Of a DNA stretch of 64,000 nucleotides, positions 12,501 to 25,252 are shown piece by piece (the first letter of the stretch is position 1; each line of letters begins with the position of its first letter). A program made the translations under genes and the position numbers. The stretch is from Bryum argenteum. Taxonomy: Eukaryota > Streptophyta > Bryopsida > Bryales > Bryaceae. The notes under the pieces were generated by a model. The model saw only the letters and a program-made list of their open reading frames with translations. It did no database searches and was not told where the DNA came from. Location of the stretch: assembly GCA_037043015.1 (NCBI GenBank), contig CM073331.1, positions 5,715,305 through 5,779,304 on the forward strand. Reading direction: 5' to 3'.

Positions 12501-14500
12501 GAGTGTGCTGGAGACTCAAAGTCTGCTTTTGGAATTTGCTTCAAACTTGAAAGTACAGCAACTGCAAAGCTTTCATGGATACGGTGACGCACTTTTGAGC
12601 TACCATTCATTGTGCATTCATACTATTTTCTTGTGCATACTATTCAATATGCCGAGTTTCATGAGAATCCGGTATGTCCACATACATGTACCAACAAGTA
12701 CTGTAAGTTGCAAAAGCATTTCATAAATACCGCTCGTTTCTTGAGTAGAGATCTATTTTCATGTGCCTTGGCAATGGCTCCCTCTTCTTTGATACACACA
12801 TGATTGAATGATTCGGATCATGAACGGGGAAGTGCCGGGCGGGGTCGATAAAAAGTCGACCGATTGATCTTCTAGGTCGGATCAACGTTCGAGCTTTTTG
12901 TCGGTCAAAATTTTTGAAATGTATCCCGAGCGGTCAAACACATGGGTACCACTTGCGTATGACGCGGATATCAAATAATGAGGATTTTAACCGGATGGTC
13001 TTAGAAATTTTTTGCCAACATTGATTTGGATGCGCGCCATTTCAAAACTTGTCATTTTGGTAGTGTGGAATTTGTTGTACCGACACAGGGTTTTTTTTGT
13101 TCAAGTTGAGCTTTTGTAAAATATTTTCAGATAAGGGAACAATCTCAAAATATTTCCATGTAGGAGAAGGAAGAACATCTAACTACCGTGTCTCCATGGC
13201 CATTTCGGTAGAATTTAAGTAATATTTCTAGATGCTAAGAAATCCGGAAACTTCCTATTTTTAGAATATACAAAATTGTATTAAATCACGAGAAAAATAG
13301 GTTTGCCGAATTCAAAAACACAAAATTAAATAATTATTCCGCACTACAGTGCCGAAAATGGCTATGCAGGTACAGTATTGCTTCAAAAGGATGAAGAAGA
13401 AGCTATTTGTCCGATACAACGCGAATATTCTCCATATTAATTTCAACATGTTCACAAGTGATGGGAAAATATTATACAAGAATTATGTTGTTTCTTGCTT
13501 TGCAATCATTTCCTTATTTGGAATTACTTTACAAAAGTGTTCCCCTTTATGATAATTCCTTATTATTTTATCATATAAGACGAGGATTATCACATTCATC
13601 AAAGAAAATATCAAACACCATTGTGAAAGTTGTGGTATTTCCACCAAGTTGAATTCACTCATTCTACCAGGATTTCTCATAAGTTGGGTGAAACTCGATT
13701 TTCTTCATGAAAGTATTGGTGGAGAGCCTTGTAAAAATACTACACTTCTCCAAAGGTGAGAGCCCTTTTACCTACATCGTTAGATTCAATGTATCCCTAT
13801 AGGGGAATTCTCAATCACTTTTACTTATTCTAGGGTCGTAATTTACCTAAATACTGTGAGAAAGCTCTTTGGTTTATTTAGTTTTTTTTGCTGAATCTCT
13901 CCTATAAACAAAGTCTTTGACAAGACACCCTCCATCGACTATATGGAAAGGTCCAAAGATCTACTTGTGTATTCACACTAGTTGCAAGGTCGTGGGACCT
14001 AACTATTTGTGTGTTTAGACTTATTTGAGTGAAGATATTTTGAAATTCTAACCTATCTACTTGTGTGTTTACAATTTTTGGTTTATGCTATTTCAAAACC
14101 CTTACCTATCTACTTGTGTGTTCATACTTATTTGAGCCAAGATATTTAAGAACCTTGACCTATCTCCTTATGTGCACACACACGTGTAGATGAAGTTTCT
14201 TATGAAACCCTATTTTCTAAATTTGTGATAATCTTTGTCTAAATTTGAAACCAGGAGCAATTGAGTTAAAATTAGGCATACCTTCATCGAGATTAGAGTA
14301 TTCTTTCACCCTTGTTGGCTTTTATTTTGGTCGTCATTGCCATTACACATCTCAAATATTGCCACGGCAAACCACCAAAGCAACAACCTTAAAATACGAC
14401 GAGATTGTAACTTTCAAAAGCCTTTACTTTTTGTAAGTTGAAAACTTTCATTACAAGTTATTTAATTGATTAGACCCTATATTTTCTTATTATTGTGAGA
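12501..14500. other. no gene seen
   Basis: AT-rich sequence. A GC-richer patch at about 12820-12900 contains palindromic runs such as GTCGATAAAAAGTCGAC. A phrase like CTACTTGTGTGTTTA recurs at about 13965-14170 (four times, 50-70 bp apart), a weak tandem pattern. No coding signal beyond chance reading frames. Confidence 0.4.
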
Positions 14501-14519
14501 GCAAGAAACTCCAAAACTG

Positions 14520-14770
14520 CATTTTTTGAGACCCGTGCACTCCTAACCGCGTGGATTTTTTAAACTTGCTACTTTTAGTAATTCAATGGTAGGATTTTAT
14601 AATATACTTGAGGATGTGCTAATATTTTCACCCGTTGGATTTTTCATTAGTGAGATTGTAACATTCAAAGTTGAGGTAAAAGTTTTTTTGGCCATTGCTT
14701 GAGATACATAGTGCAAATGGTGCCAAGGACAAGTTGAAGTTTGTAACCCAAAGATTTCTGGCATAATTGT
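14520..14770 (-). repeat. dispersed repeat related to family B
   Basis: Carries the shared core (CATTAGTGAGATTGTAACATT, 14645-14665) and, after it, a block (CATTGCTTGAGATACATAG...GGACAAGTTGAAG) that recurs at 31355-31405. No clear TTAA ends remain. Confidence 0.5.
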
Positions 14771-15198
14771 TTTCAAGTACGAAACCAAGTTAGGTAAGTG
14801 CATGCAAAATTTCGGAATCCAATTTGGTGTATTGAACCTTCATCTAACTTTCTAGAGAGATCAAGGTCTAGAAGGGCTATAGATTCTATATTTAGGACAA
14901 ATTGGAATAGCCTTATGCCAAGTTTGGTATTTGCAAGATCTAGACAATGACAATGCGCATCAAAATATTTGTGAAATTTGGGCACAAATTTAATCAAAAA
15001 AGTTATGAAGTTGCAATGGTAAAGCATCAACAATTTAGATCTTATAATAATTATAACTTATCAACCATGTGCACTCAAACCTATGAAGTTTATAAATTAT
15101 GATTATAACTTATTATCAATATAAGTTAAATTTTAATTGAAGGACATAGTCCTTATGGTCTTATTGTTTTCTTGTTCTTCACAACAGAATCAATCTTT

Positions 15199-15366
15199 TT
15201 AACCCTTAAAGTCGAATGAGAACAAATAATGCCCATTTTGGCTTTTGTTAGCCTCTCGTTTTCTATATTTAGCTCGCATGAAGCTGAAATCTTTTGCAGA
15301 TTATAAAGTGTTTCTATATCTTTTGCAAGTTGTAGAGTTTTGAAGCTAGGTGATTTCAAGGGTTAA
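15199..15366. mobile_element. short TTAA element abutting the next one
   Basis: Left TTAA/CCCTTAAAGTC, right GATTTCAAGGG/TTAA; the ends agree at 9 of 11 positions. The element is 15203-15362, about 160 bp. Its right TTAA is also the left TTAA of the following element. Confidence 0.6.
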
Positions 15367-16027
15367 ACCCTGAAGGTGAGTGAGGCCCAAATCGTGGCGA
15401 TTGGACTTTGGTTAGTCTTGAAGTACTATTTCTAGACCATGAAATTGAAGAATTCGAGACATCATCTCATGCTCCAAAATTCCTCATACTTGAGAAGCTT
15501 CATTGTCAAAGTTTGACATCATTATTTGAAATCTGCCCAAACTGATGTACATGCTCATTTGTTCTCAAAACCTGCTCAAAATATAAAAATTTATCAAAAA
15601 TAGAGATTTAATTATTCTTTGAATTTTATTTGTTTTCTCGAATAGGAAAAGGATGTAAGGCATGACCTCACCATTCAAATTTCAATCTGATAAATGTTTA
15701 CATGCCTTTTTAATTGTTGAAATTGGGCCTTTGTCTCTGAATTTCAGCATACCTCCAAGAATTGTTTTCCACTTTTATAGGTCCTACGAGGGTACAAATT
15801 ACATAAACGTGTTCCTAGGAACAAGGAATTTGAAGAGCCTCATGTCATTGTGAACGTTATGATCTCACAAATGATGAGAAACTCAAACCTAAGATTTCGT
15901 GAACATGTTCACGTACCAGATCCTACGATTACATACTTCAAAGCTGATCAAAATTCAGAAAATTGCATCTTGCAAAAAAAAGAAGGGTGTTTTGGCTGTT
16001 TTGAGGCTGCTCACTTTCAGGGGTTAA
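15363..16027. mobile_element. TTAA element, family D
   Basis: Left TTAA/ACCCTGAAGGTGAGTGAGGC, right GCTCACTTTCAGGGG/TTAA, about 657 bp. Internal GTTATGATCTCACAAATG (from about 15858) is shared with 6620 and 23960. No coding capacity for a transposase is visible. Confidence 0.65.
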
Positions 16028-16710
16028 CAAGGAGTTGCAACCCAAAATGGCACTTAAAAAAAACTTTTATTCCCAATTGTACATAGTCAACAAATAAATC
16101 CATTATAAAATTGGTTTGGAGCTCTTGATACCTTTTCCATTGGCTTCAGAGGGTTTAGGGTTGAGATGGTCAATTGAAAGACAAAAAGTGATAGAAGGGG
16201 GGGTGGGGTTCCTATCACCTTCTATACCAATCCAAAATAATATCAATAGTATAATAGTATAATAGACTGGTTCAAAGCAAACAACGGAACTAGTCCCCAA
16301 AAGGGCACCCTTTAGGGGGACATGCCGTGCAACCGCCCCTTTTGGGAAGCTCATCTCAAATTGTTGGAAGACTCCCCATTTTTGTTGATTATTGATTGAT
16401 TGTGCAATGGGAATAGAATTTGCATCATACCCACCTTGTTTTTATTCTTTTCTATGTCTTTTCTAAGACTAAAAAAAAAGAATGTTTTTCAAGCAATAGT
16501 ATACCATCTTCATCTTAGGGGTACAGTAAATTTGATAATTAATGTTAGATTATTATAAGATTTGAAAATGTTATAAGTTTTTACTTTTGTTTAAAAAAAA
16601 TTTCCAAGAGCATTGATTCTAATACTATACAAGAACCCCCATCTCGGCCAATATAGTGGGTAAAATTATTGAACAACAGTAAAAACTTATAATTCCTAGT
16701 GTAGAATACT
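16028..16710. other. no gene seen
   Basis: AT-rich, with a short G run at about 16196-16207. No recognised element. Confidence 0.4.
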
Positions 16711-17021
16711 TAACCCTTAAACGCCCAAGGAAGCCCGAGGGGCCTGTTTCCAACTGTACTCAACTTTTCACTTATATTCTCATGTCAAACTCGTCACTTC
16801 TCGTGATGCATTCAGAAAATGAAACTTCACAATATGTATGAGTGATTTTGTGGTCTGAAAGGATTGTAGTAGGTAGGTTGGGGTTGTACATACTCTTGTA
16901 GAAGGTTGGAAGCTCATCGCTGATTGGTTCATTCATGATGCCTAAGTTCAAAAAGTGCACTATTCCTAATGCCCAAGTCCAAAAGATGTTGTGATCCAAT
17001 TTCAAGTTGCCCAAGGGTTAA
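16711..17021 (-). mobile_element. TTAA element, family A
   Basis: TTAA/CCCTTAAACGCCCAAG at the left and CCAAGGG/TTAA at the right (element 16715-17017, 303 bp). The interior matches the element at 53063-53422 in reverse orientation over most of its length (for example GATCCAATTT, ACAACATCTTTTG, CCTACTACAATCCTTTC-like blocks). The subterminal GCCCGAGGGG box is shared with the 73-bp element. The right TIR lacks part of the terminal sequence. Confidence 0.8.
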
Positions 17022-18080
17022 CTAATTATGTGTTTTCGCTGTGGAAAATCTACTCTATATGCAATTCCGGACAGAATTTTCCTTAACAAACAAAGATGGT
17101 GACTTGTACTATCTCCTGAATTCACTTGGCAAACTGGGATTTTAGAAAACGACAACTTACCGCTTTCATTTTGACAACAGGTCTAGTGTCTCCAAATTGC
17201 ATGAGAGCCACCCTCACCCTCAAATAAATAAAAGCGACTCGGTTGGGGCAAATGTGACCCAACACAAGATAAAGTAAAAATGGAATAAGAAATTACTTAG
17301 CCACATGGGAACCATGTGTCTCACATTTGTTGCTTGCAGCCAAAATATCTGAACCAAAAAAGCCTTGGAAAAGATTGAGACAATATCTTTCAGTAGTTCT
17401 TTATTGGTCATTTAATTTTTTTATCATTAAATTGGGAATAATTCTTTAGTTCTGTATCATGCTTTATTTATTTTTATTGTTATTGATATGGGATGGGAAT
17501 CTTCTAGGAAAAGTACCTATGATATTCAAATTTTAGAATTAAACTCCCTCCAAGTGATGTTTTCAATGAGGTCCTTCAATAATTGGAGGTGAGTGGTGAT
17601 GGAAAATGCTTGAAAACTAATTGATCATAATGTTCTAAGGCCTCGATATTAAGGTTTATGGTTCTATTTACGTTTTTTATGATGTTATTGCTTAAAATGT
17701 AATTGTAAGATCTAACACTTAACCTATTGTTGAAGTTGCTCTTTCAACCTAATGTTGTCTAGGAAGGAATCGTGTTAACATACCTTCTTTTGTTTAAAAA
17801 ACCACTCAAGCAAACTGACAAAGAACGTCAAAAATTCTTAATCAAATGTTTAAAAATAATAATAATAAATTTAAAAATCTAAATTTACACTGCTTGTTTG
17901 AGCTTTAAACCTAAAATTTCTAGATGAAGGTTTGGCTCTGCAAGTTTTACCACACATACGTTGCGGTATAGAGAGCACCCAATATAAATATCAAACAAGA
18001 ATATTAAGTGTAGCCCCTTCAAATGGGCTACTCAAAATCTCAAAAACTCATTTTGGCTTCTAAGGATCTTTAGGAGTTAA
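17022..18080. other. no gene seen
   Basis: AT-rich DNA. At 18064-18080 GGATCTTTAGGAGTTAACC looks like the right end of a further TTAA element, but no partner end was found. Confidence 0.35.
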
Positions 18081-19026
18081 CCAAAGTTCACATTATTAGA
18101 ACTCTAAACATCCAAACCTAATTTTAACCAAAAAACACATTTTTAGAAAAGTGCCATAAATGAAAATGGAAGTAAGTTTTGAAAGGAAGAATAGTTCAAA
18201 ACAAGACCCTTTGTTCCCAAAACCATGCCTTGTCTTCAAAAAACCTTTGATTGAGTCAAGGTTTCTATTACTAAAAATGAACTCTATATGTAATTCATAT
18301 CAAACATTAAAGCGGTGGAAATCTAACAATAAATGGAGGAGATATAGCTCCTCAAAATTCATCCATTTTCCATTTGTTTCTTTGTAGAAACACCATTGCA
18401 AATCCTATACCAAAGTTACTCAAATAAAAAGATTCTCTAACTAGAATGTTATTAGGGTTCATCTTGAGATTATAAATATTCGAAAAAGTGCATGGGAAAA
18501 TATTTCCAATATCACATAATTGGCTTGCAATGGTAGAATACGGCCAACCCAAAACCAAAAGTTCCCTTCACTGAAGTGGATGCCATTAACCCCTAAAGGT
18601 CCAAGAAAGCGGAAATCGCTTTTTGGAATTTCCGCAGGGAGGTATTTCAGCTAACTTTGACCATTATAATCTCAAAATTGGAGAAAAATTAACGGTTCAA
18701 ATTTGACATCTGAGAAAAGGGTCAAGTTAACTTCAAGATCCTACGGTTGGATCTTCTAATCAATGCTTAGATTGAGTTTCTTTGCACCTGAAGTAGAAGA
18801 AGGTTCTTTTTGATAATTTAAACAATTTTATATCAAGGACCTTTAGGGGATAATTCACATTTCATTGTATAGGCCTATAATGTATGCCACAAAAACTAGA
18901 CTTGATCTCGGACTCAATCCAAGTTCTTTTGTTTTTTAGGAACAGAGTTTAGACAAAGATATTATGATTCTTGAATGAATTGCCCTTTATCCAAAATGTT
19001 GTCTTTCAACACAAAGGACGATTATG
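18081..19026 (+). mobile_element. old family C element split by a family B insertion
   Basis: The two parts, 18081-18585 and 18854-19026, align in order with the family C elements at 22645-23251 and 61015-61984: GAGTCAAGGTTTCTA, GGCTTGCAATGGTA, then beyond the insertion ACTAGACTTGAT, ATCCAAAATG and CTTTCAACAC near the right end. Its own TTAA ends are degraded. Confidence 0.75.
18586..18853 (+). mobile_element. family B TTAA element nested in family C
   Basis: TTAA/CCCCTAAAGGTCC at the left and GGACCTTTAGGGG/ATAA at the right: perfect 13-bp inverted ends, 260 bp. It interrupts a family C copy at GCCA-TTAA-TTCA(T/C); the corresponding place in the copy at 22645-23251 reads GCCATTAATTCATACT and is empty. 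The right target-site copy has one substitution. Confidence 0.88.
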
Positions 19027-19465
19027 GCCTCCCATCTTGTTTCATGTGCTCATCTCCTCCTCCAACAAATGATCAAGAATCTTGAAATTTCAAAGAATTA
19101 TTTGGTAAAAGTGCAACTTCTTCATATCCTAAGATGGGATGTTGCTAATAAAATACATCAACTCCTTCAAAAAGCTTCCGTAAAAGGCATTATAATTTCG
19201 ATGGAAACTAAATGGGATCCCATATCTTTGAAAGTCTTGTTGAGATCATTCCAATGTGTATGCACTACACAAGAGTTTTTAATTAGTGCGGTTGATTAAT
19301 TACAAACGATAGTAGCAAACTCTGGCACTAATTGTCAAACCATAACACTAAATGTGAGAGCATGCACACTTTCTTGCAAGTGGAAGAAATTATTGAAAGT
19401 GGTGCAATTGGTGAATTGAAGAAAAGACAAGGGACATTGATTACAATGGCAAGCCGAAGTCAACA

Positions 19466-19707
19466 TTAACCCTTAAACGTCAGACCCAGCCCGAGGGGTT
19501 GGGTTTTTTTTTGAGAGAATCTTGCTCATAACTTACACTCCATTATACCAAATGGAATTTTTAAAATTCCAAACTGAGCACCTTAAAGAGATCTATACTT
19601 TCTTAGAATAGAGCTCACACAAATTAAAAATAGAATAATGCTAAAAGTGGAGTTTAAAAGAGATTTTGGGTGTGGTATCATGATAGCATATGACGTTTAA
19701 GGGTTAA
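19466..19707. mobile_element. TTAA element, 234 bp, perfect 13-bp ends
   Basis: TTAA/CCCTTAAACGTCA...TGACGTTTAAGGG/TTAA with intact target-site copies. Subterminal CAGCCCGAGGGG as in the family A elements. No coding sequence. Confidence 0.88.
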
Positions 19708-21171
19708 TTAAGCACTAGAAAGCCTCTTCATAATTTGTATGTAGCACAACTATGATCTAGTACCTTACTAGTACATGTATGTGTGTATGAAATCTTAGAT
19801 TCAAATTCCTAACCAGATGTGAGATCGTAATGTTCAAAGTTGAAAAAGAAGTTTTCACTACTTGTAAAATGGGTTTGAAGTGTTTCGTGAGCTACAAAAA
19901 CCAACTTTGAGAGTAAATTTGAATTACATATTTTCAAATCCTTGTTCCGAAGCGAGTTATAGATACATTCTTATAATCTTTACCCTTATTAAACTCATGC
20001 TACCTATAGAAATGCTTGATTTTTCACATGGAGGTAACTATGTCTAAATGCAAATACAAAGGCCTCTCTTTGACAATAAAAAAGGCATGTGAAAAAGTCT
20101 TGGATTGGAAATCCAAACGCTAAGATCATGCCTTGGTACCTCTTCTACATGTACAAGAAACAAACCTTGCAAAAAAGTAAAATCTCAATTTTTGGTGAAT
20201 TTTTGAAGTAACTGCGATCTAATTGATTATCGCCAAATTTTGGGTATCAATGAACATATACTCCACTTTGGGCACTTTTGGGGAGATTTTGAATAGTGTG
20301 TTCAAACTTTGACCATGAACATGTGCTAATTACAGTATGAGAAGTTTTGAAGCTCAAAAGGACTTTTTGGAAAAGTATGGAAAAGTTCTACAATCTGCAA
20401 AAAGTTTCAACGTCAGAAATGTATATTTAGTAAGTGAAAGCTTGACTAAAGTCAAATCGACCATGTTAGGGCTCATCTTGACATTAGGAGGATAAATCAC
20501 TCATTTATGAATAATTTTGAACTTGAGTGATTGTATACACACAACTTTGTATACTCATTGTCTAAGAAATTTATTGCATCAATTGCCAAATTATTCATTA
20601 TTATTCCTCATTTTCTTAGAGTTTTGCAACATAATAAATTGTTTGAAAGAATGGTTAACTTGTTGCTCAAATGATGACATCATGCCAAATTTGATAAACA
20701 ACCATGGTATTTCGAATAACCTAGGTTGTTAGAAAGGCCATATTCTATTTTTGAGTTGCGTGAAACTTCAAGAATCTATTTGTGATAAGTGCTATATAAT
20801 TGTTGACTTTTCATAGTTTTGTGGGCACATCATCAAGGGTAGGTCGAAGACACTATATTCACGCCAACCCATAGGAGTCTGTTGTTCTTTTTCTTCTTGA
20901 CTTATCATTTCTACGAATATTCTATATGCTTAAAATATATCATGAATCTCATCATTTTGTAATACAAATTTCAATACAAATATTCTCATAATTTCCTTCA
21001 CTTTGTTTGAATATCTAATTGAAAAAAAGGTAGAGAGAAAGTGATTGGATGTAGGAACTTGGGTTTAAGTAGCTACCATGTATTGAATGGTGAGAAGTTG
21101 TGTAATAGGTTGAAATATCAAAATAGGTTTGGACTCACCATAACATGTTATCTTCAGTACTATCTAGTATT
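19708..21171. other. no gene seen; one copy of the shared core
   Basis: The core motif of the TTAA elements (GTGAGATCGTAATGTTCAAA) occurs at 19819-19838 without clear ends. At about 20865-20880 ATATTCACGCCAACCC echoes the SINE body. Otherwise featureless. Confidence 0.35.
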
Positions 21172-21727
21172 TAAGGTAGATAGTTTGTTTTGTTTTAATT
21201 TGTGAGTAACACTATGATCTTGAACCCGTGGTTAGATTGGGGTGCACGAGTTGTCGCTACAAGCGGAATTATTTGTAGAAATGTGGAAAACGATCGGATT
21301 GCGAAACGAGACAACAGATCGTGATATATTGAAATTTTTAGTAATTATGGCCCCCAAATCACCAGAAATCACAAAAGTGACCTGATTGTAGATTTAGCAG
21401 AAAGCATGAGAGTCCAATCGTCATTTGGAGCTACATAATCCATTATATAAGGGAGGTAGTTTATTTTGTTCTGTGACAATGTGATATAAGGGACCGCTGG
21501 TTGGATCAAGGTTGCATGAGGTGTCATTGGAGAGGGTTTCTTTTGTAGAGTTGAAGAAAACAGATGGATCGCAAAAGGTGTGGACGGGTGCCGGAATATT
21601 GAATTTTGAAGTATTTATGGCCTTCAGCTCTCGAGAAATTACAAAGATGACCTAATTGTAGATTTAGGAGAAAAATAAGAGAACCTAACCACGCTAGAAT
21701 CACCTCATTTGGAGCTTGATAACCCAT
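21172..21727. repeat. two tandem copies of a ~278-bp sequence
   Basis: 21172-21448 and 21449-21727 align in direct orientation: TAGTTTGTTTTGTT / TAGTTTATTTTGTT, then the block around GGTTGGATCAAGGTTGCATGA, then AATTACAAAGATGACCTAAT / AATCACAAAAGTGACCTGAT and ATTTGGAGCT. A third, diverged copy of part of it lies at about 38855-39015. Confidence 0.7.
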
Positions 21728-22224
21728 ACTAAAAATAAACTATATGTGGCAAAGCTGCCGACCATACTATATTAATTAGAGTGGAACAATTGTATATACT
21801 AGAAGATTTTTTGTTGAAAAAATGCTTCAACTTTTCATTAGATCTATCAAAGTGCTCTTCAACCTTCAAGAGTTGCTCTAGGAAAGAAGCCTCTACATTT
21901 ACAAAGCTCAAGTAGATTCATTACCTTTCAACCCGTTATTTCAAAACTTATATTCGCATGTTTACATCAAACTAAATGATCTCTTTGTTAATATATAGTG
22001 ATAAATTGAATTTTTAGCAAATAAATATACAATTCAATCTACCAATGCTTGTGTTACTTCTACTCATACAAAGCCCTTCTTTGTCTTGTTTGTTTGTACT
22101 ATTTTTACTCATCGTGTCTTTTCGAAAGTTTGTTAAATCCTACAAGTAGTGTTTTTTTAAGAATTGTACTATTGTGACTTATTATAGCACTTATTGAATT
22201 GTCACAATAGGTTGTGCATCTTGA

Positions 22225-22495
22225 CCCGTCATGTTCTTGTTTGTGGTTGGCACGTCCATATTTGTGGTCAACAGGTTGTGTTTGGCAGGTCCTTCTTTGT
22301 GTCGACAGGTTACTTTGTGGTTGACAGGTCCTTGTTTGTGGTGGATAGGTTACTTTGTGGTTGGAGGTCCTTGTTTGTGGTGGATAGGTTACTTTGTGGT
22401 TGGAGGTCCTTGTTTGTGGTCGACAGGTTTGTAGTTGGTAGATCATTGTTTGTGGTCGACAAGATTGTGGTTGATAGGTCCTTGTTGATGGTTTC
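22225..22495. repeat. ~40-bp minisatellite
   Basis: About six to seven imperfect units of roughly 40 bp built from GTTACTTTGTGGTTG(A/G) and CAGGTCCTTGTTTGTGG, with shortened units toward both ends. The frames it leaves open are by-products of the repeat. Confidence 0.8.
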
Positions 22496-22640
22496 CAATT
22501 ACACAACGTGTATGCTAATGGAACCTGATGGGACATGTCTGTCCTCCTTTTTTAAACAATTTCAAAAAAAGTATTGAATGAAATGTGAACTTTATTGATT
22601 ATACTATATTGGATTGTTCTTATGGACTTAAGAGCGTCAT

Positions 22641-23255
22641 TTAACCCCTAAATGGTTTGACTCATTTGTAATAAAATGAACACATCCTCAAAAGCATTGT
22701 CATATGTGGAGGTAAAAGTGTGTTATCCAAATCTCAACCGTACAATCTTGTCGTAGACATATTGAACATCATGTGGGTCAAATTTTGAGTCATGAGGCTT
22801 CATAGATTGCGAGATCATAATGTATTAATACTCAAAAATGATCACATAATTTCATCATTTTCACTTTAAAGTGAAAATGCTACCATTAGACTTATTGCAA
22901 TGAAAAAGTCACCAATTAGAATGTTGTTCACCTTCATCTCAGTAGCATCCTTGAACAAAAAAAAACCATGAGAAAAATTTCTTTGTGCAAATTATGGCCC
23001 TGCAATGGTGAAAACTGCCCTAAATTTTACAAAGGAAAAAATGTCTAAAACTAGGCTGCTGTCACTGAAATGCATGCCATTAATTCATACTGCATTGTAT
23101 GGGTCTGAGATTTTCATTACATGAACTAGACTTGATTTGGGACCCAACCCAAGTGATTTCGTCCAAAACGGAGTCCGGATGAAGAAGTTATGGCTCTCCA
23201 AAGTTGGTGTCATCCAAAATGTCGTTTTTCGACATTCGGCCCGCTTAAGGGTTAA
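22641..23255 (+). mobile_element. TTAA element, family C, 607 bp
   Basis: TTAA/CCCCTAAATGG at the left and CCGCTTAAGGG/TTAA at the right. The interior aligns with 61015-61984 (CAAGTGATTT(C/T)GTC, ATGAAGAAGTTATGGCTCT, ATCCAAAATGTCGTTTTTCG) but lacks a central block present there. It preserves the empty TTAA that is occupied in the copy at 18081-19026. Confidence 0.85.
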
Positions 23256-23599
23256 GAGTAATTTATATGAACTATCTTGCTTTCTACTTGGACTAATCAA
23301 CAAAGATCTGAAACTCCGGTGAGACTTTGAATACATTTGATTCCACCATGGAGCCTTGTGATAGAATCAAACTTCATGAAGCCTTGTGAAAATATCTCTA
23401 TAGACAATTGACATGATTTCATATCCATTTTTTTATCAACAACATATTTAATTTACTATCATATTCTAGAACCAATTTTAATAATCTTCACTCTCAAACT
23501 CACATAAAACATTCTTCAACTCAAGAAAACAAATGATATTTTGTTTGACAATATATCATGAACCAAAATTGATTTTTACAATTAACTCCAAAATTCAAC

Positions 23600-24149
23600 C
23601 AAGACAACCAAAATAAAATTTTGGGGGTTATGGTGAGGCTCAATGAAGTAATAAAAAAATAGAATCAAGACCTCATTTCATGTGGAGGTGGGGATCATGA
23701 CAAAATATGTAAGGAACAAATTGCAAGGTTAGTTATGCATTTTTGAGGCTTGAGAAACATTTTTGTGTTTTTGAATCCAAGTCGAGCAATTGTATTTATT
23801 TCTATTATAATCATATATTATTTTGGGATGTTTTGGGGAATATGTATGTCACCAAATCACTACTCAACTTTCCAAGTGAAGTTCTACAAAGGCAACCTTC
23901 AAGATTCACAAAAGCAAGAGCAAAGGCTGCCTAAAAAGAGAGGAGCATCAACTTTGTATGTTGTGATCTCACAAATGGTGAAAATCACAAAGATAATTTT
24001 TTTACCACAATCTTTGATGATACTTATTTTTAAGATCCTATGGTGAAAAGTTTCAAAAATTTCTCGTACCTCAAAATTAACAAGGTGGTAGAAAATCCCA
24101 GTTTTGAAGTTTAGAAGCTTCCAAAACACCATGATCGTTGAAGGGTTAA
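23600..24149. mobile_element. probable family D element, left end unclear
   Basis: The right end ATCGTTGAAGGG/TTAA is clear at 24134-24149. The interior holds TTGTGATCTCACAAATGG as in the other family D copies. No convincing left end was found. Confidence 0.45.
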
Positions 24150-24221
24150 GATTTCTACATCCTCATCATTTTTACGCCATCCGATAAAATTTTGCAACTT
24201 CCCACATTCCCCAACAACGTC

Positions 24222-24364
24222 ATCCATCCATCCATCCATCCATCCACCCATCCATCCATCCATCCATCATCATTAATCCGTTCATCCGTTAATCCGTACA
24301 CACATCCATTCATTCATACATCCATACATCCATTCATCCGTTCATCCGTCCATCCATCCATCAT
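24222..24364. repeat. (CATC)n-type microsatellite
   Basis: About 140 bp of CATC/CATT/CCGT tetranucleotides, purest at 24222-24268 and more mixed to the right. Confidence 0.9.
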
Positions 24365-25252
24365 AATGCAGAGAAACGTCCCCGTGATGTTCCCAACATG
24401 TTCTCATGTCCGTTCCCCAGCCGGACCTCGAGGCCAGAGCTGGAGAAGGCAAAAAGCACAGACGGAGCTCCCACTTGCGAGCTCCGCCCCTGCCCAACCC
24501 CGCAAATGCGAACTCATTCCCCGCAAATCACCGTCACGCAAACAATCCGCCACACACCGAATTACACTCCTCTCCCGATTCCGCTTCCAACGACACTAGA
24601 CACGTTCAAGTAGGGCCACAATCGGCAAAGTTCACTAAGTCCCCCCAATTTGGCATCACAGGCTTCTGACAAGGTATGCATCACCATCGTCCTTCGCCCT
24701 TCAAGCTAATTCCAAGCTTGCTTCCAATTTACAGTGCAGATTACTCAGTATCCGCGACGGTAGGGTTTCGTCACTTTCGGTTTCGAGCGTTAAATTCGGT
24801 TTGATCTTGCGTTTTAGAGACGATGCAGGCGATACAGATTTGTCGATGCCGTATGGAAGTTTTAATTTCTGTAGGTTTCGGAGTTGCCATTTTGACTTTT
24901 CTATTGGTCTGGTGAAGAAAGGAGGGGCGATTCTTGGTAGTATAGGTCAATTGGCATCTGGTCAGTAGTTGAGTACATTATTGCGATTGGAGCGAAGATT
25001 CTGATTGTTAAGGTGGAAGCGAAGAAGTTTACAGTGTATGAGGTTCCTACTGACGGATGCAGTGACCTGTTGTGTAGGACTAAGACGGAGTACTTGTTGC
25101 GGACGATCAAGTGAATTGTGGTAGAAAATGGTGTGAGGTTTTGGACTGTGATGACTTAGAAACAACGACGTTGAAGGAGGATCAAGCTTATCAGGGTTTT
25201 GTCTTTTCGTGGACTTCAAAGGGGTGAGAAGTAAGTGATGGACAGACACACT
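24365..25252. promoter_or_regulatory. upstream region of Di19 paralogue 2
   Basis: GC content rises from about 24370 on, in line with a promoter and 5' UTR. A second in-frame ATG lies at 25238, 15 bases before the chosen start, after an in-frame TAA. Confidence 0.35.

Noticed and set aside
22194-22577. Long frames rich in VVDRSLFVVD or TTNKDLSTT
   Set aside because: Products of the 40-bp minisatellite read in both directions.
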